Shown: positions 55,740 to 64,000, counted from the first letter of the stretch. The stretch is DNA of 64,000 nt from Planctomycetota bacterium (GCA_029260825.1 JAJDCM010000132.1:62001-126000); one strand, 5' to 3'. Numbers and translations are program-made. Notes: generated by a model not told the origin, from the letters alone.

Positions 55740-55897
55740 TTGTTGACGGGAAACCCTTGAACTGAGTACATTCCTTCTCGTTCGGATCTTATCTGAAAGG
55801 ATGTTTTCGGCCTAGCCCGAATCAGGATTAATCCGGTTATTGCAAGAAGCTCATGGAGTCGACCATCCGACGAAGTCTCGTCGCAATTTCGATCTCG

Positions 55898-56695
55898 CTA
55901 CATGCGAAGAAGACCGATCCCAAACCCAACTTGCTCTTCATCGTGCACAAAGGCCTCGGATTCGTATTGATCCTTTACCTCGAGCCAGAAACGCTGGACC
56001 TGCGTTGATGCTTCAGGCTGCTTTTCCACGATGTCATGGAACGCTACAAGTCCCCCCGTTCGAACCAGCGGAGCATAGTCCTCAAAATCGGCCCGGACTC
56101 CCTCCAAAGAATGGTCCCCATCGATGAAAAGGAAATCCACGGATCGACTGCGAAGGTGATCCTTGACCCTCCGAACCATGGACGGGTCATGGGAGTTTCC
56201 CTGCAGGGTGGTTACCGATACCCGGGAGCCAGGTGGCGGAAACGCCTCAAAAAGTAATCGCCGGTCGGCCTGGTCATTCATGTCGCAACTCAACACGAGC
56301 TCCGAAGCAATCTGAGACCAGAGAAAAGCGGTGCCTCCCGAATAGGTTCCGATCTCGAGGATCACTCGCGGCTTCAAGCTGGCTACCGATCGAGCGAGGG
56401 AAAGAATCTCGGAGTAGATCTGCAACGTGCGAACCCGGTAGCTACCGTGAGTGCCCATGTTCATCGCCATGGCCACCCCATCTTCCAGCGAAGGGTCGCC
56501 CCGGTGATAGTCTCGAAGCCGCCGAAGAGCCCTTCGCAAATTGATCGGGTCAAAAAGGCGGCGACTGAGTTTCTTCAACGGTTTGGACACGTGCAGATCT
56601 CGAAGACTGGATGGGGCCGGGTGACTTGACAAAATGGACCGCACAACATCGCGATCCAAGAATGTCGATCCGAGCTCCCAAAAGATTACCAACAA
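55898..56695 (-). CDS. Class I SAM-dependent methyltransferase (CmcI-like)
   Basis: The 265-aa ORF contains the Rossmann-type SAM site VILEIGTYSGGTAFLW, the acidic SCDMND strand, and FLFIDGDHSLEGVRADFEDYAPLVRTGGLVAFHDI, a combination seen in CmcI/cephalosporin-hydroxylase-like O-methyltransferases. The start is uncertain: the track uses a TTG with no clear ribosome site. The acceptor molecule is unknown. Confidence 0.82.
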   Translation of the reverse strand: MLVIFWELGSTFLDRDVVRSILSSHPAPSSLRDLHVSKPLKKLSRRLFDPINLRRALRRLRDYHRGDPSLEDGVAMAMNMGTHGSYRVRTLQIYSEILSLARSVASLKPRVILEIGTYSGGTAFLWSQIASELVLSCDMNDQADRRLLFEAFPPPGSRVSVTTLQGNSHDPSMVRRVKDHLRSRSVDFLFIDGDHSLEGVRADFEDYAPLVRTGGLVAFHDIVEKQPEASTQVQRFWLEVKDQYESEAFVHDEEQVGFGIGLLRM

Positions 56696-56747
56696 AAGGC
56701 CAGTGCACCGCCGAGAATTCCAGGCTCAGGACCTTTGATCCTGGCGT

Positions 56748-56996
56748 TTATCGTCGCGTCGTCCCTTCTACGCGAGCATCATGAGAACTATGAAACCGGA
56801 GGGTGTGCTGGTAGTCTCTGGACCGCACGGTAAAGCCAAACCTCTGCTCGATGAGATCAGGAGCTTCGGCTTCCGGGATGAGGAAGACCTTTCCGGCCCA
56901 TCCCGCGAGTGAAGACTTCTTGTAGAAAGGGACCACGATGGCGATCACTCGACTTACCGGATCAGACTCCGTCAAGAACCACAGCAGCAAGTTCAT
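56748..56996 (-). CDS. Small hypothetical protein, 82 aa
   Basis: Starting at ATG 56996 the frame has strong C/G third-position bias like neighbouring genes (gtc, ttc, ctc, atc, gcc), which supports coding. The sequence has one weak hydrophobic stretch (SRVIAIVVPFY) and no motif I recognise. It is divergent from the small lipoprotein gene, with only 19 bp between the two start codons. Confidence 0.55.
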   Translation of the reverse strand: MNLLLWFLTESDPVSRVIAIVVPFYKKSSLAGWAGKVFLIPEAEAPDLIEQRFGFTVRSRDYQHTLRFHSSHDARVEGTTRR

Positions 56997-57015
56997 GAGG
57001 GGCGATACACAGAGA

Positions 57016-57363
57016 ATGAACTGGATTCCCCTCCTCCTTGTTATTCTCTCGACCTTCGGCATGGCCTGTCAATGGAAAGGTGGGCGTAATAACTTGAACG
57101 AAGAGAAGAAACCGTTGACCGCTGACAGCCCGGAATTTGATGCGATCAACCATGTGCTCAAGACCCACGCTGGAGAGCTCATGGCGATTCAAGGTGTGGT
57201 GGGTATCGCGATTGGCCTTCTCGAGGACGAAGAAACCCCCTGCCTCAAAATCATGGTTTCAAAGATGACTCCTGAACTCGAAAAGAGCCTACCCAAGACT
57301 CTCGAAGGGCACCCGGTCGTGGTGGACGAGACCGGTGTTATTCGCCCTCTGGATCAAGACTAG
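57016..57363 (+). CDS. Small lipoprotein of unknown function
   Basis: The ATG at 57016 gives 115 aa with a lipoprotein signal (MNWIPLLLVILSTFGMAC; Cys18). The mature domain (VLKTHAGELMAIQGVVGIAIGL ... PVVVDETGVIRPL) resembles a small family I recall being encoded in many bacteria, but I know no function. The stop codon lies inside a 15-bp tandem repeat. Confidence 0.75.
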   Translation: MNWIPLLLVILSTFGMACQWKGGRNNLNEEKKPLTADSPEFDAINHVLKTHAGELMAIQGVVGIAIGLLEDEETPCLKIMVSKMTPELEKSLPKTLEGHPVVVDETGVIRPLDQD

Positions 57364-57410
57364 ACGGATCAAGACTAGATGGATCAAGACTAGACCGATC
57401 AAGAGTAGCA
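57351..57410. repeat. Four tandem 15-bp repeats carrying the stop codon
   Basis: GGATCAAGACTAGAC, then two near-copies with zero or one change and a more diverged fourth. Fifteen bases equal five codons, so each copy places a TAG in the frame of the lipoprotein gene (D-Q-D-stop). The expansion therefore gives a run of in-frame stops. Confidence 0.95.
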
Positions 57411-57421
57411 AGGAGGGCTCC

Positions 57422-58939
57422 TTACCAGCTCAGTCCATCATCGAAGTAATCATGCAGATTCTTGCGGGCGACCCGATTGATGCGCTCCGCCCAAATATCC
57501 ACGGGGTTGAGATCGTCTGTCAGCACGGGAGCACCTTCGATCTCCGGCTCAAAGCGATTATCCCAGGCGTGATTCTTCTGGTAGATGCTGCTCCCTCGGT
57601 CCGGCGTCTCCGGGATTTCACGGACCAAGCTCAGCTCCTGCTGCCTGGCAAGAAGAACAAGATTCCCGATGGTGTTCGGAGGCTCAGCCATGGGAAGCGC
57701 AAGAATGTGGGAAAACTCCTTCTTCAGTGTAGCAGATAGGGAATTAACCAGCAGATCATGCCACCCCTCGGCTTCGATATTGATCGCCAAGATGCCGTCA
57801 GGTTTTAGTCGGGACCTGACAAGGGCGAAAGACTCCTGCGTAATCAAGTGAAACGGAATCGAACTGCTACCAAAAGCATCCAGAACAATAAGATCGTAAG
57901 ACTTTGTGCTTGCTGAAAGATAATGACGCCCATCTTGATGAAAAACCTTGGCTTCCGAAGGATCGAGACCAAAGTCTCGATGAGCAATCTTCGTGACAAC
58001 CGGATCAATTTCCACGGCGTCGACCTTCCAGCCCTGCCTTGCGAAAAGCTTGGCCACCGAGCCACCGCCCAAGCCCACAAGAAGAAGATCACCGGGCTTG
58101 GCAACGACTTGATTCAACACATCTAACACGTGGACGTAGGGAAAATACGACTCAAATGACTTGGAGTCGACGATGGTGTGAGTGCCGCCGTCAATGATCA
58201 TGTATCGAGTATTATCGACATCGACAACACGGAGTTCGGCGTATGCACTCTGTTCTACCGACATCAGACCGCGTTCAAGATCTGGCTTCTCGGCCGAGGC
58301 ACCAAAACCAAAGAACGCAAGAGGCGCAAGAACGAGCGCCACGACACCGACCGTGGAGGACTTTCGCTCCAAAAGTAGCCCAAGAAATGCAACGAAGAGC
58401 AGGATAACGCCCACCAAAAAAGTCAGGCGGCTGACCCCGACGAATGGAATGAGAAAAAAACCAGTAAGAAGAGCTGCCATAACACTGCCAACGGTTGACA
58501 GCGCGTAAAGATCGCCGGCGGTTCGTCCCACTTCCCCCAGGTTTGCTGCACGGAGTCGGATGGCGAAGGGACTGACCATCCCCAGGAGAGTTAGGGGAGG
58601 CCCGAATAGAAGAAAAGAAGCCACCAAGACGGCAAATCTCAGGCCGATCGATTCGGTAATCTGGAGCACCGGAGTACGAAGGAGAGGCAGAAGAAGAAGC
58701 CATGCTCCAGCTCCGATCAAGAGATAACAGAGACGAGTCATCGACGCCCCTCGGTCAGCCATGCGTCCGCCTATCGCATACCCGACACTCAAGGCGAGTA
58801 GGGTCACGGTGATGAGCGCCGACCATAGAAAAAGGCTGACTCCGTAGAAAGGGCCAAGGACCCGGGTACCCAGGAGTTCAATGGCGAGAACCGAGGCCCC
58901 GGAAATGAATACGAGAAAACCGAGATAGAGGTTTTTCAT
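57422..58939 (-). CDS. Membrane-fused spermidine-synthase-like protein
   Basis: The 505-aa protein has seven or so N-terminal helices (1-215) and a spermidine-synthase-type Rossmann domain (about 215-460; LLVGLGGGSVAKLFARQGWKVDAVEIDPVV, FHQDGRHYL, YDLIVLDAFGSSSIPFHL). Fused MFS/synthase-like proteins of this kind are common in environmental bacteria; aminopropyl transfer is not demonstrated. It ends close to the 15-bp repeat array. Confidence 0.9.
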   Translation of the reverse strand: MKNLYLGFLVFISGASVLAIELLGTRVLGPFYGVSLFLWSALITVTLLALSVGYAIGGRMADRGASMTRLCYLLIGAGAWLLLLPLLRTPVLQITESIGLRFAVLVASFLLFGPPLTLLGMVSPFAIRLRAANLGEVGRTAGDLYALSTVGSVMAALLTGFFLIPFVGVSRLTFLVGVILLFVAFLGLLLERKSSTVGVVALVLAPLAFFGFGASAEKPDLERGLMSVEQSAYAELRVVDVDNTRYMIIDGGTHTIVDSKSFESYFPYVHVLDVLNQVVAKPGDLLLVGLGGGSVAKLFARQGWKVDAVEIDPVVTKIAHRDFGLDPSEAKVFHQDGRHYLSASTKSYDLIVLDAFGSSSIPFHLITQESFALVRSRLKPDGILAINIEAEGWHDLLVNSLSATLKKEFSHILALPMAEPPNTIGNLVLLARQQELSLVREIPETPDRGSSIYQKNHAWDNRFEPEIEGAPVLTDDLNPVDIWAERINRVARKNLHDYFDDGLSW

Positions 58940-59318
58940 CTGCGAATCAGAGTCCCTTCAGGGTGTTGCCATCCAAGGTTTCTGGGTGGCTCACGGAGCG
59001 AATGTCTGTGTCGATTACGGTCGGTAGACATTGGCACAGGAGGAAGACTTTTTCCAGGGAGTCCTCGCCCCACAGGCTCTTGTACCTCCTTTTCTTGGCT
59101 CCCTACATCGCAAAACGCCACCAGGAACCACATCTAAGCCACAACGACAAATAGCTTTACAAAAACAACCCGATCGACTAGGATCAGACCTGAAACTGGA
59201 CCGCATGCCTTGGTCACCGGCCAAACAAGGGAGTCAAGAGCCCTTGAGGCGGCCAACGAACCGCCCGCCTGCCAGGGAAGCGCACCCTACTGAACAAGAC
59301 GAAGAGGAGAACGTTCGA
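58940..59318. other. Intergenic region of 379 bp
   Basis: It lies between the divergent spermidine-synthase-like gene and the secreted protein gene. I find no credible coding region; short ORFs here lack family similarity. Its one clear element is the promoter at 59156-59184. Confidence 0.6.
59156..59184 (+). promoter_or_regulatory. Predicted sigma-70 promoter for the secreted protein gene
   Basis: TTTACA (5 of 6 to the -35 consensus), 17-bp spacer, TAGGAT as -10. Transcription would begin near 59191 and leave a 5' leader of about 128 bases before the ATG at 59319. Confidence 0.5.
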
Positions 59319-60320
59319 ATGTGCCGATTCATGATGGGATCTGTTGCCGTCATCCTTTGCTTGAGTGCGCTTGCCGCTCCTGTGGAAGCTCAACCGCTTC
59401 ATGCTCAACCGGCGAGCCTCCTCATCTTCCCCCTCTACAATTCTACCCAGGGGAACAACACCCTCATCACGATGACCAACACCAACGAAGATGAGTCGGC
59501 GTGCAGCAGCGGGTTCCGCCAAGGAGACATTCAGCTCCACTACGTTTACTTCAGTGAGACCTGCCAGGAATCGGACACTCAAGAAGATCTGACCCCGGCT
59601 GATACAATCACCGTTCTGGCTCGGGGCCACAACCCGAACTTCGAGAAGGGATATCTCCTCGTCGAGGCACGGGATCCCGAATTACAGGTGCCAACGCTGT
59701 ACAACCACCTCATCGGCAGTGGCATCGTGGTGAACAGCGAATTCGACTTCCAATGGGCCTATACGCCCTATGCATTCGAAGCAATCTTTGATTTCGATGC
59801 CTTGAATGGTCTTGTCGACGGATGCGGTCGGAAGATCGTCCCCGACACCGATGACATCATCAACTTCGATGGATATGAATACTCATCATTCCCGGATGTC
59901 TTGCTCCTCGACCATTTCTTCGGCGAGGGGACTCCTGAGAACGGTCCCGGTGTCACGTTCGACAACATGATTTTTCTCATGAGCACGGAAAGCCTGGACA
60001 CGGACCTATCGATTCTGGGATGGAACAACAACGAGCGTCGGTTCTCCCGAACCTTCCAGTTCGATTGTTTCTTCATGGGCAAGCTCAGTGACATCAGCCG
60101 GGCCGTTACCCAGTCCTACCAGGACATCGACGCCAACGATGCGGAGCTTGGCGGAATCAACACGGGTTGGCTCAAGATCACCGCCGAAGAAGGCCACGGT
60201 ATCCTCGGACTCCATGTTCACATGGCAGACATCGGCGGACGCGGACGGATGTCCTTCGTCGCTGGACGTGAGCTCCAGTACACGGGGAGCCGAGCGGTCA
60301 CGATTCCTCGTCTGTTCTGA
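59319..60320 (+). CDS. Secreted protein of unknown function
   Basis: The ATG at 59319, with GAGGAGA eight bases upstream, gives 333 aa and a signal peptide ending ALAAPVEAQ; the track start at 59031 lies upstream of the promoter. The mature part is beta-rich and acidic (PASLLIFPLYNSTQGNNTLITMTNTNEDES at the N-terminus, then long aromatic strands). I do not recognise a family. It converges on the cytochrome gene with 16 bp between them. Confidence 0.75.
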   Translation: MCRFMMGSVAVILCLSALAAPVEAQPLHAQPASLLIFPLYNSTQGNNTLITMTNTNEDESACSSGFRQGDIQLHYVYFSETCQESDTQEDLTPADTITVLARGHNPNFEKGYLLVEARDPELQVPTLYNHLIGSGIVVNSEFDFQWAYTPYAFEAIFDFDALNGLVDGCGRKIVPDTDDIINFDGYEYSSFPDVLLLDHFFGEGTPENGPGVTFDNMIFLMSTESLDTDLSILGWNNNERRFSRTFQFDCFFMGKLSDISRAVTQSYQDIDANDAELGGINTGWLKITAEEGHGILGLHVHMADIGGRGRMSFVAGRELQYTGSRAVTIPRLF

Positions 60321-60336
60321 TGATTCCCGAGGCAGC

Positions 60337-60711
60337 TCATCGCTGAGTGACGAGATCTGTAGCCTCCTGCTCCTGGGCATACCGCGCGGCCGACATGACA
60401 TAAGCGGCAAGATCCGTTCCCTGTCGCTTGCTGATCGCCGTGCGGCCGATCATCGCCGGAAGAATCGACTCCCATTCTTCGGCCTCAAATTCCCCTGGCT
60501 CGAAAAACCGATGGCAACTCGTGCACTCGGTAACAAGAAGTGCGCGTCCCCGTCGCAGGTTGTTGTCCGGGGTGGTTCGCGCGGAGGATCCTGATCCGCT
60601 CAGAGTGTTCGCCGAAGGAAGGGCCATCGATGAACCCGTTGCACAACCGAGGAGACCAACACAAGAGAGAAATGTTAGAGACAAAAAGATCGCACCAGCC
60701 AAGAATTTCAT
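60337..60711 (-). CDS. Monoheme cytochrome c lipoprotein
   Basis: The ATG at 60711 gives 124 aa. The signal has a lipobox (VGLLGC, Cys23), so the protein is tethered to a membrane on the periplasmic side. A low-complexity linker (about 24-55) leads to the heme site CTSCH at 63-67, with Met residues in LPAMIGR as possible sixth ligand. It follows the porin gene by 13 bp on the same strand, suggesting the two work together. Confidence 0.85.
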   Translation of the reverse strand: MKFLAGAIFLSLTFLSCVGLLGCATGSSMALPSANTLSGSGSSARTTPDNNLRRGRALLVTECTSCHRFFEPGEFEAEEWESILPAMIGRTAISKRQGTDLAAYVMSAARYAQEQEATDLVTQR

Positions 60712-60724
60712 TCGTTCGACTCCT

Positions 60725-61993
60725 TCAAAAAATCCATCCCAACCCCAGGTTGAAAAGGATCGGGAGATCCCTTGAGGTCTTGTCCTGTCTGAACTGAACA
60801 TCAGCCTTCGCCACGAGGGCGGGGGTAAAGAAGTAGGTGAGCCCCGTGGTCCACTCGGTTCGCTGGCCTGCGGGATCCCGCTGCACCCCCGAAGGCAATT
60901 CGTTTTGGGTATCGATCCAATCGTGTCGGGCAAAGACGACGAGGTCCGACTCCTCCATTTTTCCTGTCTTCCAGGAGTCAGGGAGGACGTGATAGGCGGC
61001 TTCGAGATAACCGCCCACGATCTGTGACGCAACTCCGGTCGTCAAACTGTCCGCGTCACGAATCTTCTCCAGTGCGGCAACGCCCCGAAGATCGAGACGG
61101 TGCACGGAGTACTCAACGTCTGCCGAGTAGATCGAAACATCCCCTGACACGTCCGGATTGACCCCCTTGGCTCCATTGTCGAGTCCCGACCGGTAGTAAG
61201 AAATACCGACTCGAAGATCATGATCGGGGACGAGATCGGTATGAACCAGGGGGAACCAATCGAGCCTTGCCGTAAACGCCGGTTCGTGCAGGCTTGGACG
61301 CCCGCTGTTCCGCCCACCCCGGATTCCATCAAGAGCGCTCAAGCCAGCCCCTTCGAGCCCACTCCCAATATAGGCCTGGTATTGCACGGTATCGCTCAGC
61401 CGCCCGAAGATTCCGATCCCGTCCGTCGACCAGGTCGAAGGGAGAATCGTCTTGGCAAACGAAGGTCGCTCCACACCGTTGAAGGACGGAGGTTCGTGGG
61501 TTTGGTTGATGATGCCAACCGGCGTAAGAAAGCGTCCGGCCCGCACATTGAACACGTCGGTGAGGAAGAAATCCAAAGTGAGCTGCTCGATGACAACCTC
61601 TCCATCGCCCTGGTCATCGTCACTGATCAATCCATGCTCGATTTCGATCTCGGAACCGAGTTGTATCCACTCGGCAAACTCGTAACCCACACCGAAAACA
61701 AGGCGATGAATGTCAATCAGATCGGGTCCGCTACCTTCTGCGAAGTTCGCATGGATCTCCCCGTATCCCTGAAAGCTGAGCCGCTCCCCGAGTGCAGAAG
61801 AGGCTTCCTGTCGCTTCTCGGTCGCTTCGAGCCTCTCTTCGAGCCTTCGCACCGCCTCCCGTAGCTCATCCACTTCGCTGCGCAGCTCTCCAGGCGTCGC
61901 CGTCGAGCCAGTGACGTCCGAATCATCCTCGGCGAAAGCCGGGGAAAGCCACCAAGAAAACAACACGACAGAAATCATAAATGATTTATTCAT
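60725..61993 (-). CDS. Outer-membrane porin-type beta-barrel protein
   Basis: The 422-aa protein has a signal peptide (MNKSFMISVVLFSWWLSPAFA), a short coiled coil (about 30-65; LRSEVDELREAVRRLEERLEA), typical of trimeric porins bound to peptidoglycan, and a barrel of alternating strands ending in a terminal Phe (NLGLGWIF). RAGRFLTPVGIINQTHEP matches phosphate-selective-porin-like proteins. It leads the porin-cytochrome pair. A promoter and a hairpin lie just upstream. Confidence 0.85.
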   Translation of the reverse strand: MNKSFMISVVLFSWWLSPAFAEDDSDVTGSTATPGELRSEVDELREAVRRLEERLEATEKRQEASSALGERLSFQGYGEIHANFAEGSGPDLIDIHRLVFGVGYEFAEWIQLGSEIEIEHGLISDDDQGDGEVVIEQLTLDFFLTDVFNVRAGRFLTPVGIINQTHEPPSFNGVERPSFAKTILPSTWSTDGIGIFGRLSDTVQYQAYIGSGLEGAGLSALDGIRGGRNSGRPSLHEPAFTARLDWFPLVHTDLVPDHDLRVGISYYRSGLDNGAKGVNPDVSGDVSIYSADVEYSVHRLDLRGVAALEKIRDADSLTTGVASQIVGGYLEAAYHVLPDSWKTGKMEESDLVVFARHDWIDTQNELPSGVQRDPAGQRTEWTTGLTYFFTPALVAKADVQFRQDKTSRDLPILFNLGLGWIF

Positions 61994-62021
61994 AACTATT
62001 TACACCATCATAAACATTTGA

Positions 62022-62051
62022 CACCACCGCTCTCCAGGACGCACGGTGGTG
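62022..62051. other. Hairpin in the 5' leader of the porin gene
   Basis: CACCACCG-N14-CGGTGGTG is an exact 8-bp inverted repeat between the predicted -10 and the ATG of the porin gene. It is not followed by a T-run, so it is not a plain terminator; it may be an mRNA leader structure. Confidence 0.5.
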
Positions 62052-62052
62052 G

Positions 62053-62081
62053 AGTATGCAATTGTTTTAGTATTAAATCAA
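62053..62081 (-). promoter_or_regulatory. Predicted promoter of the porin-cytochrome operon
   Basis: On the minus strand TTGATT, 17-bp spacer, CATACT (four of six matches in each box), pointing at the porin gene. Confidence 0.4.
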
Positions 62082-62240
62082 TTCAGTGCCCCTCAAATCA
62101 TTTGGATGAGGAGCAGGACATCTTCAAGCTGGTTTTTGTCTTTGAACCGCGGCCTTTCTCCAGCACGATGGGAACAGGCGGAGAATGCTCTCTTTCCACC
62201 AACGCACCCCTCACTCACCCGGGGCCGAAGGAGGATGCAC

Positions 62241-64000
62241 TTGAGGAAGCAACAAACCACGGCAACGGATCCACTCGCCCCCGTCACCAGGATCATCCGA
62301 TCCCTGATCTTTCTTGTCACACTCCTTGGCGGGTTCCTTCCAGCAAACGCAGGCCGGGCAAGCGAACCAGTCCTCCCTTCCCCCTCCGACGAAAAGGCTT
62401 TTCTGGCAACCCTCGGGAAGGTTCGTGTGCTGATGGAAGATGCAGAGTGGGAGAAGGCCCGAGACCAGCTCCTATCCGTACTCGTTGACCACGCACACAT
62501 GCCTTATGTCTTCCGCCGATCCGCCGACATCAGGGAACAGTTTCGCCGCTGCACCACCAAGATCGCGGTCCCGGAGCCTGACCCCCGGGATCTCATCAGC
62601 GGCAAGCTGGTCAGCTACAGCTCTCTGCGAGGAGTCGGGCAGATTCACGTCCGATACACCCCAAGGAACCTTGGCGATTTCACCAAGACAAACAACGTTC
62701 TCATCCACCCCCTGACCTTCGAGGGAAACTACACGGTGGAAATCACCGGACCTTCTTACTCTCGCCCTCCCTCCATCTTTGTCGGGATGAAGGGAGACGA
62801 GGGGTATCAAGTTTTCTTTGGCTACAAGCAGCTGGAGTTAACTCGCGGATGGGCAGGAAGAAAACCGACGAGGAAGATGACCTACAAGCCGGCAACCGTG
62901 ACCTATATTCGGGGCAGGAACGTGGAGAAAATCGCAAAAGCAGAGAAACCAAACGTTGCCGCCCACAAGCCCTTTCGACTCCTGGTCTCCGTCAGCGACG
63001 GAGGGATCACGGCTCGTTACAACGGTAGACAAGTCATCACTTGTCGCAAAAAGGGCAAGGGTTTCGGGGGATTCGGGATCGCAAATTTCCCGGCGTTTGA
63101 CGAGATCATCATTCGAGGAAGGGCCAATTCTTCCTGGCTCAAAGGGATGGTCGACAAGACTGCTCAGAATAGAGAAAAGCGTTATCTCAAAGAAGCAGAC
63201 CCGGAAGAAGGCCTCCCTGCCTGGTTCATTGAAGGGTCGAACTCCGGGATCACCCAAAGCAGCCTGTCAGGAAAAGATCTTACTCAACTCCTGCTTGCAG
63301 GGGTCGAGAACCCTGAACTTGTTCTTCAAGCAACGAAGCTTTTGAACGAGGAAAAGTTCTCGGAACTGATCAGCCTCCTTGACCCCCGTGACGGAGATGA
63401 TGCTCTTGAACCGGCCCGGAGCTTCTTCCTCCTTGCAGCCGCGATGGGTACCGAGGACTGGGAACGCGCGGTATCACTGAGCAACAGGCTCATCACCGAG
63501 TATCCCCACATCTCCGAATTCCGATCGATGCGTGCCACGGTATTATCGAACCAGGGATCGACAACCGAAGCCATCAAGGAATATCGAAAGGCGCTCTCCG
63601 ATTCTCCAAAACACGGCGACACCTACGTTGCATTGACTCAACTCCTGATGCTTGAAGGACAGCTGTCGCAAGCAAAAAAGCTTCTCGACAAAGCCGACCT
63701 CCTCGATGTCCGCGATCCGGAAATCGCCAAGCTGCGAACCCAGATCGTGAAAGCCGAGTTCGGTCCGAGTTTCAATCGCGGAGTTTTTCGCGAAGAATCT
63801 CCTCATTACATCGTCGTCACGGACATTGACCGAAAAGCCGCCAAAGATGCGCTCAAACACCTTGAAGAGGTTCACAAGCTCTGCATCAAGGTTCTCGGCG
63901 AAACAGAGTCTCGATTTCTCGGAAAGGCCAGGGTCTTTCTGTTCTCGGGACAAGCCGGATTCGATCGTTACCTTGCCGGATTCTCGGTGAGCGAGCAACA
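62241..64000 (+). CDS. Secreted TPR protein, 3' end outside the window
   Basis: An open frame runs from 62235 to the window edge; the track omits it because it has no stop. TTG at 62241 is preferred because GGAGG (62230-62234) lies six bases before it and directly abuts the ATG at 62235. A signal sequence (LIFLVTLLGGFLPANA) is followed by a lectin/LamG-like beta region (about 120-300) and TPRs (about 370-510). The last visible part (SPHYIVVTDIDRKAAKDALKHLEEVHKLC) resembles the entry to a peptidase-MA-like domain, as in the protein at 35300-36802; the HExxH would lie beyond the window. Confidence 0.82.
   Translation, partial: MRKQQTTATDPLAPVTRIIRSLIFLVTLLGGFLPANAGRASEPVLPSPSDEKAFLATLGKVRVLMEDAEWEKARDQLLSVLVDHAHMPYVFRRSADIREQFRRCTTKIAVPEPDPRDLISGKLVSYSSLRGVGQIHVRYTPRNLGDFTKTNNVLIHPLTFEGNYTVEITGPSYSRPPSIFVGMKGDEGYQVFFGYKQLELTRGWAGRKPTRKMTYKPATVTYIRGRNVEKIAKAEKPNVAAHKPFRLLVSVSDGGITARYNGRQVITCRKKGKGFGGFGIANFPAFDEIIIRGRANSSWLKGMVDKTAQNREKRYLKEADPEEGLPAWFIEGSNSGITQSSLSGKDLTQLLLAGVENPELVLQATKLLNEEKFSELISLLDPRDGDDALEPARSFFLLAAAMGTEDWERAVSLSNRLITEYPHISEFRSMRATVLSNQGSTTEAIKEYRKALSDSPKHGDTYVALTQLLMLEGQLSQAKKLLDKADLLDVRDPEIAKLRTQIVKAEFGPSFNRGVFREESPHYIVVTDIDRKAAKDALKHLEEVHKLCIKVLGETESRFLGKARVFLFSGQAGFDRYLAGFSVSEQ

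Noticed and set aside
59031-59318. N-terminal extension of the secreted protein ORF
   Set aside because: It lies upstream of and across the predicted promoter, lacks a hydrophobic start, and the signal peptide with a good ribosome site begins at 59319.
1-64000. Mobile elements, CRISPR arrays or prophage
   Set aside because: No transposase, integrase, terminal inverted repeats flanked by target duplications, or regularly spaced repeats were found; the two tandem repeats are short and local.

Overview
The window reads as chromosomal DNA of a Gram-negative bacterium, most likely a planctomycete or a close relative. This is inferred from four membrane-anchored Ser/Thr kinases carrying TPR, PDZ or sulfatase-modifying-factor-like domains, ECF sigma factors encoded beside two of them, FG-GAP/VCBS secreted proteins, a TPR sulfatase-family lipoprotein, and outer-membrane signs (a porin, an RND pump). 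No 16S rRNA or other marker fixes the phylum. I see no transposase, phage, CRISPR array or plasmid gene; the region looks like stable core/accessory chromosome.

Layout. 1-2.5 kb: the tail of an FHA protein and a Clp-type AAA+ unfoldase. 2.5-5.3 kb: a leftward group of an SGNH hydrolase, a voltage-gated ion channel with a C-terminal zinc ribbon, and a membrane protein. 5.4-10.8 kb: a TetR regulator, membrane fusion protein and RND pump joined by 4-base overlaps behind a palindromic operator. 10.8-13.1 kb: a secreted FG-GAP/DNRLRE protein. 13.4-16.9 kb: a FIST sensor protein overlapping a hybrid histidine kinase, then a GNAT acetyltransferase. 16.9-20.2 kb: a secreted protein sharing a C-terminal module with the FG-GAP protein, a YaiI/DUF188 protein, and a VCBS-repeat protein interrupted by one in-frame TGA followed by a SECIS-like hairpin. 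20.4-25.2 kb: a TPR kinase with its ECF sigma factor, divergent from a prolyl oligopeptidase. 25.3-32.7 kb: an HExxH lipoprotein, a GPP34 protein, DUF418, DUF3817, a large TPR kinase and a DUF486 protein. 32.9-38.8 kb: an atypical radical SAM protein, a membrane protein, a TPR/peptidase-MA protein, DUF1579 and DUF389. 38.9-42.9 kb: an ECF sigma factor and a kinase-PDZ-SUMF1-like fusion. 43.1 kb: tRNA-Arg(CCG) with a 17-bp tandem repeat. 43.3-51.3 kb: a PKD-containing sugar-dehydrogenase-like protein, a DinB-like protein, a stand-alone M41-like protein, a fourth kinase with a SUMF1-like domain, and GNAT. 51.4-58.9 kb: a TetR regulator overlapping an S33 hydrolase, a sulfatase-family TPR lipoprotein, a methyltransferase, two small proteins, and a spermidine-synthase-like membrane protein. 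59-64 kb: a secreted protein, a cytochrome c lipoprotein with a porin, and a TPR protein cut by the window edge.

Main themes: (i) membrane kinase signalling, twice linked to ECF sigma factors with no visible anti-sigma factor; (ii) SUMF1-like domains lacking the catalytic cysteines, in a window whose only sulfatase-family protein lacks the Cys/Ser that would become formylglycine; (iii) a possible selenocysteine codon in a secreted VCBS protein. Several starts were moved from the ORF track because ribosome-binding sites, gene overlaps or signal peptides favour an internal start; each case is explained in its entry.
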